7,240 nt of DNA from MGR-bin208 sp043780275. Lineage in GTDB: Bacteria; Bacteroidota; Bacteroidia; Chitinophagales; Chitinophagaceae. The stretch is taken from contig JAYWCV010000191.1 in assembly GCA_043780275.1 (NCBI GenBank), positions 1 through 7,240 of the forward strand, given 5' to 3'. The notes below the pieces were generated by a model. That model ran no database searches, was not told where the DNA came from, and saw only the letters and a list, made by a program, of their open reading frames with translations. A program made the position numbers and the translations under genes. Below, piece by piece: positions 1-6,091 of the stretch (the first letter of the stretch is position 1; every line of letters begins with the position of its first letter).

Positions 1-479
1 TTTTGAGTATTGCACAAAAGGCGGATGTATTTATAAAGCTTACCGACGCAAAAGGCCAACAAATTAAAGGTGAATCTGTAGCAAAAGGTTTTGAAGGCTG
101 GATACTGGCAGCAACCACCAGTTCAACAGGGAAAAATAATACCCAGTTTAGCTTTACAATGAATATCTCCGGTGCTTCTGCCGATTTAAAAAGAGCCATG
201 GCAAGTGGTGAATTATTGATGACCGGGCAGGTAAATGTTATGAATACCAACTTTAGTACCGGTGCGCCAAAACCTGTATATATTATAAAAATGGGGAAAA
301 TAAAAGTTCTGACCTGTTCGGAAACAATGGGCTGTAATAATGCAATGAATACATCAGTAATACTGCAGGCCACAAGAATCGGGTGGACCTATTATCAAAC
401 CGATAGAACTGGAGCATTGACAGTGTCAAACAAATATGGATACGATGCTGAAACCGGTGCTGAATGGAAAAATTTTTAA
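1..479 (+). CDS. Hcp-fold (T6SS tube family) protein, probably exported; 5' end outside window
   Basis: The frame is open from the window edge (first full codon at 3) to TAA at 477-479, leaving 158 codons. It resembles the Hcp/T6SS tube family in order and spacing. Counting the TTG at 3 as residue 1, there is an opening strand ADVFIKL (7-13), KGES-type turn (22-25), GFEGW (29-33), ISGAS then a helix DLKRAMASG (55-69), a central strand with YIIKMGKIKVL (93-103), RIGWTYY (125-131) and a terminal KYGYDAETG (144-152). I do not accept TTG as the start. It would remove the upstream part of what reads as the end of a signal peptide, LSIA, followed by Gln, a common Bacteroidota cleavage context, so the gene is 5'-partial. 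Family members are 15-20 kDa proteins that stack as hexameric rings. Cys105 and Cys111 could form a disulfide if the protein is exported. No other T6SS gene is visible, so a role in a T6SS is not established. Confidence 0.75.
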   Translation, partial: LSIAQKADVFIKLTDAKGQQIKGESVAKGFEGWILAATTSSTGKNNTQFSFTMNISGASADLKRAMASGELLMTGQVNVMNTNFSTGAPKPVYIIKMGKIKVLTCSETMGCNNAMNTSVILQATRIGWTYYQTDRTGALTVSNKYGYDAETGAEWKNF

Positions 480-543
480 ACAACATACATGATAAAAAGG
501 CTCAGTTTGACTAAATAAATTTTAAAACAAAAAAACAAACAAC

Positions 544-918
544 ATGCAAAACGAAAATAACCCAAACTCCACCACACAGGACATGGATGGTAAAAGCATT
601 GCCATCATCAGTTACCTTACCATTATAGGTTGGGTAATTGCCTATGTAATGTATAGCAATAATAAAAGCCAGCTTGCAATCTATCACATCAGGCAATCCT
701 TATTTATCATGCTGGTGGGCATCGCTTTTTATATTGTACAGACCATGCTGTTATTTATTCCTTACCTGGGCTGGCTTATATCACTGCTTTTAATACCTGT
801 TGGTTTGGTTTTGTTTGTATTCTGGATTATGGGATTGATTTATGCCATCAATGGAGAAGAGAAACCCATACCACTTATTGGTGCAAAAGCGCAGCAGGTA
901 TTAAGCAGCATTAAATAA
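544..918 (+). CDS. Small three-helix membrane protein, DUF4870/Tic20-like
   Basis: This 124-residue protein has a short polar N-terminus (1-15) and three hydrophobic segments at about 18-37, 52-72 and 77-100. The pattern GKSIAIISYLTIIGWVIAYV, then a polar turn and YHIRQSLFIM (47-56), then a Gly/Pro-rich third helix and a tail with KPIPLIGAKA (107-116), matches the DUF4870/Tic20-like small membrane protein family as I know it. Members are inner-membrane proteins of about 100-130 residues with no settled biochemical role; the Tic20 label reflects distant similarity to a chloroplast import component and does not prove transport. The ATG at 544 is the only sensible start, because the preceding DNA is A-rich with no Shine-Dalgarno, normal for this phylum. 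It lies 64 nt after the Hcp-like gene and 40 nt before the M48 gene, which suggests co-transcription. Family is fairly sure; function is unknown. Confidence 0.75.
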   Translation: MQNENNPNSTTQDMDGKSIAIISYLTIIGWVIAYVMYSNNKSQLAIYHIRQSLFIMLVGIAFYIVQTMLLFIPYLGWLISLLLIPVGLVLFVFWIMGLIYAINGEEKPIPLIGAKAQQVLSSIK

Positions 919-958
919 TGCTGAGATAAATATTTTTTTTATCCTTAAAATATACAGG

Positions 959-1771
959 ATGAAATATACCCGGATAATAATTTATTCAGCAGTAATGATA
1001 CTAGCCATATCTTCCTGCAAAACAGTTCCCATAACGGGGCGTAAACAACTGAACCTTGTTCCTGATTTCATGATCAGGGAAATGGCTTTTACACAATATG
1101 ATTCAGTTGTAAAAGCCAGCCCTACTCTTTCTCCTAATGATGTAAGGGCTCAAACGGTAACAAGAGTTGGAGCAAATATTCAGCAGGCAGTAGAAACTTA
1201 TATGTTGCAAAACAATATGAGCAAAGACCTGAAATCGTTTAAATGGGAATTCAATACCATTCAGGAAGACATCATTAATGCCTGGTGCATGCCCGGTGGA
1301 AAAGTGGTGGTATATACAGGCTTGCTTCCTGTATCACAAACCGATGAAGGCCTTGCTGTAGTGATGGGACATGAAATAGCCCATGCCATTGCCCGGCATG
1401 GCAATGAACGGATGAGTGAAGCATTGCTCATTGGTATGGGTGGGTTGGTATTGGAAGAAGCGCTGAAAGAGAAAAAGATGGAAACACAAATACTGTTTCT
1501 GTCACTCTATTCTATAGGCTCTGCACTGGCACTTGAACTGCCCAACAGCCGCATGCAGGAAAGTGAGGCAGATAAACTGGGATTGATATTCATGAGTATG
1601 GCTGGTTATAATCCCGATGAAGCCGTTCCTTTCTGGCAACGGATGGCTGCAAAAAATACCGGGCTTAAATTACCCCAATTTTTATCTACCCATCCAAGCG
1701 ATGAAACAAGGATAAAAAAATTAACTGAATTGATACCGGAAATAAAAACAAAATATTATCAACCAAATTAA
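959..1771 (+). CDS. M48-family zinc metallopeptidase, lipoprotein
   Basis: This 270-residue protein has a lipoprotein signal peptide (1-19) with lipobox AISSC and Cys20 as the predicted lipidated residue, followed by the PITGRKQLNLVP stretch (24-35) common in periplasmic M48 peptidases. The catalytic motif is HEIAH (138-142): His138 and His142 would bind zinc and Glu139 would be the general base. The third ligand is Glu201 in ESEAD (201-205). His245 in STHPSDETRI sits where BepA has the His that can cap the zinc site. The hydrophobic stretch between the two motifs (155-193) is typical of the family. Relatives such as BepA, LoiP and YcaL degrade or help assemble outer-membrane proteins. Unlike BepA there is no C-terminal TPR domain, so it resembles the shorter LoiP/YcaL type. 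The residue after Cys20 is Lys, not Asp, so inner-membrane retention is not signalled. All catalytic residues are present. Substrate unknown. Confidence 0.93.
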   Translation: MKYTRIIIYSAVMILAISSCKTVPITGRKQLNLVPDFMIREMAFTQYDSVVKASPTLSPNDVRAQTVTRVGANIQQAVETYMLQNNMSKDLKSFKWEFNTIQEDIINAWCMPGGKVVVYTGLLPVSQTDEGLAVVMGHEIAHAIARHGNERMSEALLIGMGGLVLEEALKEKKMETQILFLSLYSIGSALALELPNSRMQESEADKLGLIFMSMAGYNPDEAVPFWQRMAAKNTGLKLPQFLSTHPSDETRIKKLTELIPEIKTKYYQPN

Positions 1772-1796
1772 TTTTCATTTTTAAAACCCAACTATT

Positions 1797-2288
1797 ATGT
1801 ACAAACAATTATTTTATGCTGCCTTTTTTTTCAGTTTGGTCATAAGCTCCTGCAGCTTCAGTAAAGGAGTAAAAAAAGACCTTGCCACCGGATTATCCAC
1901 CAGTTATAATGGACTTACCATTGATGACATTTACCTGGCAGATGGAAATGTAAAACGCTTAGGCGATAATAAAATTACCATGGGCAGTAAAATTGCGATT
2001 ATAGCAACCGGAGTTGATTATTTTGCAGAAAAAGATGGTAAAGTGTTTCCGGGTTGCAGCATTTTATTAACGGATAAATCCGGCAAAGAAATATTAAACC
2101 TGCCCGATGCATTTGCCGACCTGGTAAACGGAACAACTGTATCTGAAGCCAAAGTCCTGCAGGCCTCACTCACTACCGGCGACCCCATGGTAGTTGGAGA
2201 AACCTATCATTTAAATGTTCGTTTTTTTGACAAAAACAAAAAAGAAAATGAAATTGTGGCCAAAGTGGATTTGCTGATGAAAGAATAA
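1797..2288 (+). CDS. Lipoprotein of unknown function
   Basis: I do not recognise this 163-residue protein. It begins with a clear lipoprotein signal peptide, hydrophobic residues 5-16 and then ISSC with Cys19 as the predicted lipidated residue and Ser at +2, which suggests an outer-membrane lipoprotein facing the periplasm unless a surface-export signal is present. The mature part (20-163) has alternating hydrophobic/polar stretches, for example KIAIIATGV (65-73), CSILLTD (87-93), YHLNVRFFD (137-145) and IVAKVDLLM (153-161), with Gly/Asn/Asp turns. This points to a beta-sandwich or Ig-like fold rather than an enzyme, and no catalytic motif was seen. One other Cys (87) is present. The gene starts 25 nt after the M48 peptidase stop and ends 44 nt before the large M19-like gene, so it may be a partner or accessory of either; this is inference from position only. 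Confidence 0.8.
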   Translation: MYKQLFYAAFFFSLVISSCSFSKGVKKDLATGLSTSYNGLTIDDIYLADGNVKRLGDNKITMGSKIAIIATGVDYFAEKDGKVFPGCSILLTDKSGKEILNLPDAFADLVNGTTVSEAKVLQASLTTGDPMVVGETYHLNVRFFDKNKKENEIVAKVDLLMKE

Positions 2289-2332
2289 CTGATCGTAAGA
2301 ATTAAGCATTATTAAAAAATTAAAACAATTGC

Positions 2333-5300
2333 ATGAACAAATATTTACTGATAATGATGCTCTCTTTCATTTATGGGATCGTCTGTGCGCAGGATACTTT
2401 ACATACTTCAAAAATTGGCAACCTGAGTGGTCAGAATTCACAGTTAAGCATTGATGTATTGTACAATAATTCAAAAGCAATTATTGTAGCTATTCCCATT
2501 GATGAAACAAAACACCTGATTAAATCTCCTGTTGGTGTTTGGAACAACGGTGTGCATTGTTATGTATTTACTACAGATAAAACCCCCATGCCGGGAAAGG
2601 TAAAGTTTAAGATCATGTATTCGCCTGTAACAGACTCTGCTCATTTTTTATTTCAGGCCGATAGCTATCATTTAAAAGGAAATGTTGCGTATATCAACAA
2701 GTCATCCTTAAACGGCAAACCCGATGCACAGATTTTTGCATCAATGGCCGAAAACCCCACAGGAGTTTATGAACCAAAAGAAATTGCTTTTAAATATGAT
2801 GAAGCAGTAAAGCAATGGTATGTGTATAATGTAGATGGCTCCCCTATTAAAAAAGATCTTGGCCTGTCAATCATTGTTCAGAAACCGGCACCTGCTACAG
2901 CAAAAACAAAATTTCCAATAATAAAAGATACACCCCTCCAGGTAATTAAACCAATCATAACGGATGGTACCCTTACCCCACTGGCATTGGTTACAAAAGA
3001 TGTTGAATTCCCCAACTGGAATTTTGAACAGGGGCTCACCGGCTGGGGCAAAGAAGGTACTGCATTTAATAATCAACCGACTTTTGGAGATAATGTTGCT
3101 ACTACCCGTATACTTTATCAGATGGAATTGAATAACGGTGGTGTAGGCGGCGATTACTGGAAAGACCAGGGATATGATATTGGTAGAAATGGAAACCATT
3201 GGGTGGGCACTTATGAAAACAACCCTGTTGGTAACAGTTTCTTTCAAACACAGGGCGATGGACCAACAGGAACTCTCACCACATCAGAATTTACTATCAC
3301 AACAAAATATTGCTATTTTTTAATTGGAGGTGGTGCTGATGTACAAAATCTTTTTGTAGAACTGCAGATCAAACAAGCTGATGGCAGTTGGTCATCTGCT
3401 GCAAAAAAAACTTCATTTCGTAACAGCGAATTCATGTATCGTGAGCGAATTGATATTTCATCTTACAAAGACAAAGTTGCAAGGATCAGGATCGTTGATA
3501 ACAACAGCGGCAACTGGGGCCATATCAATGCAGATCATTTCCGTTTTACAAACGATGTGCTTGATGCCATTACATTAACAGACAATGCAACGGGCAGAAA
3601 TTATGAAGTGGATGTAACCATGCCTGTATGGGGTATTGCAGATACACATGCACACCCTGCACATGAAGAAGGTTTTGGCAAATACCTCATTGCGGGAAAA
3701 ACCACCACCCCACTGGATCAAACCTACAGCAATGATCTATGCGTTCATAATCATGGTGCGCTGGGTACTTTTATTGTAAGAAAACCATTCATCATGGGGG
3801 CTGATCCACATGAAGCAATGGGTTGGCCCGATTTTATTGATTTTCCACGTTTCAACACAAAAACTCACCAGCAGCAGCATGTAGAATTTTTGAAGCGGGC
3901 CTGGCAGGGTGGTATGCGTTTGTTCTGTGCCCTGGCTGTGAACAATATGTATGTACCCTCCTTACTCATGGGTCCGGGTAATGACGGAACTCCTTTTGAT
4001 GATGAAACAGTTGTCATTCGGCAGATAGAACACATCAAACAAATGGTAACACAGAATTCCAGTTGGATGGAAATTGCATTAAGTCCAAAAGCTGCACGCA
4101 GAATTATATTACAAGGAAAAATGGCAGTTGTGCTCGGTATTGAATCAGATAACCTGGGCAACTTCAAAGCTTCCAGTTATAATTGGATTGATAAAAATGC
4201 CGGTGCTCTCTGGAATAATCCGCTGGTAACATTAACTGATGCGAATGCAGATCAACTGCTGGAAGCAAAGCTCACCGACTATTATTTTAAAGGAGTCAGA
4301 CAGATAACACCGATGCATTATATCTCCGGGTTATTTGGTGGTGCGGCAGTGTTCCGTGCTGAATTGGCCGTGCAGCAGGCAGCTTTTAATAACGATGTAA
4401 AGGTAAAAGCGGCAGTAGAAAAAAGAATTCCTTATTCACTATATGCAGATTATACACAGCTCACTACATTCAGTAATCCACCCATTGCAACGAAAGATGC
4501 TTATGAAACCAAGATCAAAAGTCTGGGCGGGCCTACCCGGCTCAGTACGGTTAATAATCTTGGCATAACCAATATCGGAAATAAGCTGATACAAAAAATG
4601 ATGGTGAAAGGTTTTATCATTGATGGCGAACACATGAGTTATGAAATGAAAGAAAATGTTTTTGCTATTGCAGCGGCCAGAAACTATCCGATCATTTCTT
4701 CACATACTGATCCTGCAACTCTTAGTATGAACTGGACTGGCACACCTGTAGAGTTTAAAGATAATTTCTGGGGAGAAGCCAATAAGAACTTTAATCAACA
4801 AAACTTCGGCACTACAAATATCCGAAACCTTGCCAGTGAATTTCAACTGGCCGATGAGCATTATACAAAAATCAGCAACAGTGGGGGAACAGTGGGTGTG
4901 TTCATGCTTCCCTATTATAAAAAAACTTATACAGGATTCCTTGGTTCTGTAGCCAATGATTGTGCAGGCAGTTCCAAAACATGGGCACAGATGTATTTGT
5001 ACAGCGTGGAAAAAATGGATCATAAAGGTGTGGCCCTTTGTACCGACAGGGGAATGACAGATTTTATTGGGCCAAGATTTGGACCTAATTCAGCTTATGC
5101 ACTGAAAGATGAAAAGCTCGTCAGCATGAAAATTGACAAACGAAAACAACAACGTCTTGCGCAAACAAATGGAGTACGATATGATGTGCCTATGCTGAGT
5201 TACAAACAGCAGTGGTATGAAAATCTTGATATGAAAGGGGGGTTGTTGAGTATATTTGATGAGATTATTGTTACTTACGAAGAAGAAGATATGTGGAAAG

Positions 5301-5878
5301 CATTTGCTGCTTATGAAGCCGGGATTGGTGTTGGTAACGTTCCGTTGAGCCGTGAAGTATTAAGAGCCGGACGTATCAAAAATTTTTATGAAGGATTAAC
5401 TGTTACGCTGCTTGACAATCCTGCTATAAAGAGTGTGCCCTGGTTTGAAAAAGCTGCTATGTACTGTGTAAAGAATAATAAGAACATATCATCGCTTCCT
5501 GGCTATGATATATGGTTACCGTTTGATCGGGAATTTATCATGATACTTCATAATGCTATTGTTCCGGTATGGCGGACATGGCAATCAAAATATGGCAACA
5601 ACCAACCATTAAGAAGATTGAAAACAGGTAACCGCTATTGGGATTTTAATACAGACGGCATGGCACATTATGGTTTGATGCCAGACTTTCTTCAGGATCT
5701 CCGCAATATCGGTTTAGCACCGGGTAGACTCACCACCCTGTTCAGAAGTGCAGAAGATTATATTCAGATGTGGGAAAAAACAGAGAAGGCATCAGGTACT
5801 GCATCTCCAACACCACAACAACCATTATTACAAGTACCTGTTATTAATCCAAACAAAAACATTTTGAGAAAACAATAA
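2333..5878 (+). CDS. Secreted multidomain M19-like (membrane dipeptidase-like) metallohydrolase with carbohydrate-binding-like domain
   Basis: This 1181-residue protein starts with a signal peptide (1-19, cut VCA-Q). Residues 46-100 and 130-184 look like two copies of one beta repeat. Residues 225-407 form a galactose-binding-like beta-sandwich with FEQGLTGW (231-238), HWVGTYE (289-295), IGGG (331-334) and RIRIVDNNSGNWGHINADHF (384-403), resembling modules beside GH32 enzymes. The rest (about 430-1150) resembles peptidase M19. My mapping to human dipeptidase 1 is: DTHAH (437-441) for DxHxD, Glu604 in LGIES for the bridging Glu125, His767 in DGEHMS for His198, His791 in SSHTD for His219, and Asp905 in CTDRG for Asp288. 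The HxH in place of HxD and the long spacings make it a divergent member, so dipeptidase activity is unproven; another amidohydrolase-type reaction is possible. The C-terminal GLMPDFLQDLRNIG and LFRSAEDYIQMWEK (about 1114-1149) look like a conserved end block. A Pro/Gln tail follows, with no recognisable T9SS sorting domain. Confidence 0.8.
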   Translation: MNKYLLIMMLSFIYGIVCAQDTLHTSKIGNLSGQNSQLSIDVLYNNSKAIIVAIPIDETKHLIKSPVGVWNNGVHCYVFTTDKTPMPGKVKFKIMYSPVTDSAHFLFQADSYHLKGNVAYINKSSLNGKPDAQIFASMAENPTGVYEPKEIAFKYDEAVKQWYVYNVDGSPIKKDLGLSIIVQKPAPATAKTKFPIIKDTPLQVIKPIITDGTLTPLALVTKDVEFPNWNFEQGLTGWGKEGTAFNNQPTFGDNVATTRILYQMELNNGGVGGDYWKDQGYDIGRNGNHWVGTYENNPVGNSFFQTQGDGPTGTLTTSEFTITTKYCYFLIGGGADVQNLFVELQIKQADGSWSSAAKKTSFRNSEFMYRERIDISSYKDKVARIRIVDNNSGNWGHINADHFRFTNDVLDAITLTDNATGRNYEVDVTMPVWGIADTHAHPAHEEGFGKYLIAGKTTTPLDQTYSNDLCVHNHGALGTFIVRKPFIMGADPHEAMGWPDFIDFPRFNTKTHQQQHVEFLKRAWQGGMRLFCALAVNNMYVPSLLMGPGNDGTPFDDETVVIRQIEHIKQMVTQNSSWMEIALSPKAARRIILQGKMAVVLGIESDNLGNFKASSYNWIDKNAGALWNNPLVTLTDANADQLLEAKLTDYYFKGVRQITPMHYISGLFGGAAVFRAELAVQQAAFNNDVKVKAAVEKRIPYSLYADYTQLTTFSNPPIATKDAYETKIKSLGGPTRLSTVNNLGITNIGNKLIQKMMVKGFIIDGEHMSYEMKENVFAIAAARNYPIISSHTDPATLSMNWTGTPVEFKDNFWGEANKNFNQQNFGTTNIRNLASEFQLADEHYTKISNSGGTVGVFMLPYYKKTYTGFLGSVANDCAGSSKTWAQMYLYSVEKMDHKGVALCTDRGMTDFIGPRFGPNSAYALKDEKLVSMKIDKRKQQRLAQTNGVRYDVPMLSYKQQWYENLDMKGGLLSIFDEIIVTYEEEDMWKAFAAYEAGIGVGNVPLSREVLRAGRIKNFYEGLTVTLLDNPAIKSVPWFEKAAMYCVKNNKNISSLPGYDIWLPFDREFIMILHNAIVPVWRTWQSKYGNNQPLRRLKTGNRYWDFNTDGMAHYGLMPDFLQDLRNIGLAPGRLTTLFRSAEDYIQMWEKTEKASGTASPTPQQPLLQVPVINPNKNILRKQ
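2468..2884 (+). repeat. Two diverged copies of a beta repeat inside the M19-like protein
   Basis: Protein residues 46-100 and 130-184 align by eye. Copy 1 runs through KSPVGVW (64-70), CYVFTTDKTPMP (76-87) and VKFKIMYS (90-97). Copy 2 runs through EPKEIAFKY (147-155), WYVYNVDGSPI (162-172) and LGLSIIVQ (176-183). Both follow the plan hydrophobic strand, short aromatic strand, W/C-Y-V-F/Y then D..P, and a final beta strand. The aromatic-N-x-D-x-x-P pattern recalls a small repeat found in other bacterial secreted proteins (I believe DUF7452-like), but I cannot confirm the family. The likely role is a structural or binding module ahead of the beta-sandwich. The copies are too diverged to be a recent DNA duplication. 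Confidence 0.45.
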
Positions 5879-5905
5879 ATATTTTCAGGGAAAAAGACAT
5901 TTATT
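5874..5905 (+). terminator. Weak stem-loop at the end of the M19-like gene (possible terminator or processing site)
   Basis: AATAAAT (5874-5880, including the TAA stop) pairs with ATTTATT (5899-5905), and inside it TTTTC (5882-5886) pairs with GAAAA (5890-5894) around loop AGG, with an uneven internal bulge (A against AGAC). It is followed by a run of nine A (5907-5915), not T, on the plus strand, so it lacks the U-tract of an intrinsic terminator. It could still end or stabilise the upstream mRNA. The stem is AT-rich and may be fortuitous. Confidence 0.3.
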
Positions 5906-5960
5906 TAAAAAAAAATCAATCCACATACTGTTAATTACGGGTTATGTTAATAAATTGATC

Positions 5961-5990
5961 TTGAAAAACGGAGTAATGTCGCACTCTTTG
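5961..5990 (+). promoter_or_regulatory. Tentative Bacteroidota-type promoter for fmt
   Basis: TTG at 5961-5963 is followed after 19 nt by ACTCTTTG (5983-5990). The Bacteroidota primary sigma factor favours TTG, then about 19 nt, then TAnnTTTG. Spacing and the TTTG half fit, but the TA of the -7 box is AC here, so this is a two-mismatch match in AT-rich DNA and may be chance. If real, transcription would start near 5997 and give fmt a leader of about 95 nt containing the palindrome at 6056-6083. Confidence 0.25.
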
Positions 5991-6055
5991 TAAACAGAAA
6001 AGAAAGAGTTTAAAACTAAAGAAAGAAGTAATTGTAAGATAAGAATATGAATAAT

Positions 6056-6083
6056 AAATAATGAAAAGTTCTTTTCATTATTT
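6056..6083. promoter_or_regulatory. Perfect 13-bp palindrome with 2-nt centre, just upstream of fmt
   Basis: AAATAATGAAAAG (6056-6068), TT (6069-6070) and CTTTTCATTATTT (6071-6083) form an uninterrupted inverted repeat; the next outer pair (6055/6084) is T-T and breaks it. The right arm ends 8 nt before the fmt ATG at 6092. In DNA it could be an operator for a dimeric regulator. In RNA it would be a tight hairpin next to the ribosome-binding region and could damp initiation. It has no long U-tract after it, only T6084 and then CGC, so it is a poor terminator. Symmetry is directly seen; function is inference. Confidence 0.5.
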
Positions 6084-6091
6084 TCGCAATA

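Larger units (their letters stand above)
5879..6091. other. 213-nt intergenic region between the M19-like gene and fmt
   Basis: No reading frame of any merit is seen here. The region is very AT-rich and holds, in order, the second half of the stem-loop at the end of the upstream gene, an A9 tract (5907-5915), a weak promoter-like pair (5961-5990), an inverted repeat ACTCTTT/AAAGAGT (5983-5989 and 6003-6009, 13-nt loop), a purine-rich stretch (5996-6030), and a 28-nt palindrome (6056-6083) just before fmt. It is by far the largest gap in the window, which fits a transcription unit boundary with fmt having its own promoter. Confidence 0.7.

Noticed and set aside
3..5. TTG as the start codon of the Hcp-like gene
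   Set aside because: It lies at the window edge, TTG starts are uncommon in this phylum, and the residues after it look like the end of a signal peptide, so the true start is upstream.
505..523. TTTG and TAAATTTT upstream of the DUF4870-like gene as a promoter
   Set aside because: The two boxes are only about 8 nt apart, far from the roughly 19 nt needed, and the second has a mismatch at its last base.
923..941. GATAAA ... TTTATC inverted repeat between the DUF4870-like and M48 genes as a terminator
   Set aside because: The stem is six AT-rich pairs around a T run and the T tract lies inside the hairpin rather than after it, so it is not a credible terminator.
2867..3247. Minus-strand open frame of 126 codons inside the M19-like gene
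   Set aside because: It lies opposite a well-supported coding region with clear domains, its translation is Ile/Phe/Cys-rich without a recognisable family, and it has no leader of its own. The same applies to the minus frames at 283-486, 511-696, 3865-4167, 4439-4633, 4700-5023 and 6513-6713 and to the plus frame at 3381-3578.
6079..6086. TATTTTCG at the right arm of the palindrome as a -7 box for fmt
   Set aside because: It is one mismatch from TAnnTTTG, but there is no TTG at the right distance upstream, and transcription would then start about at the ATG.
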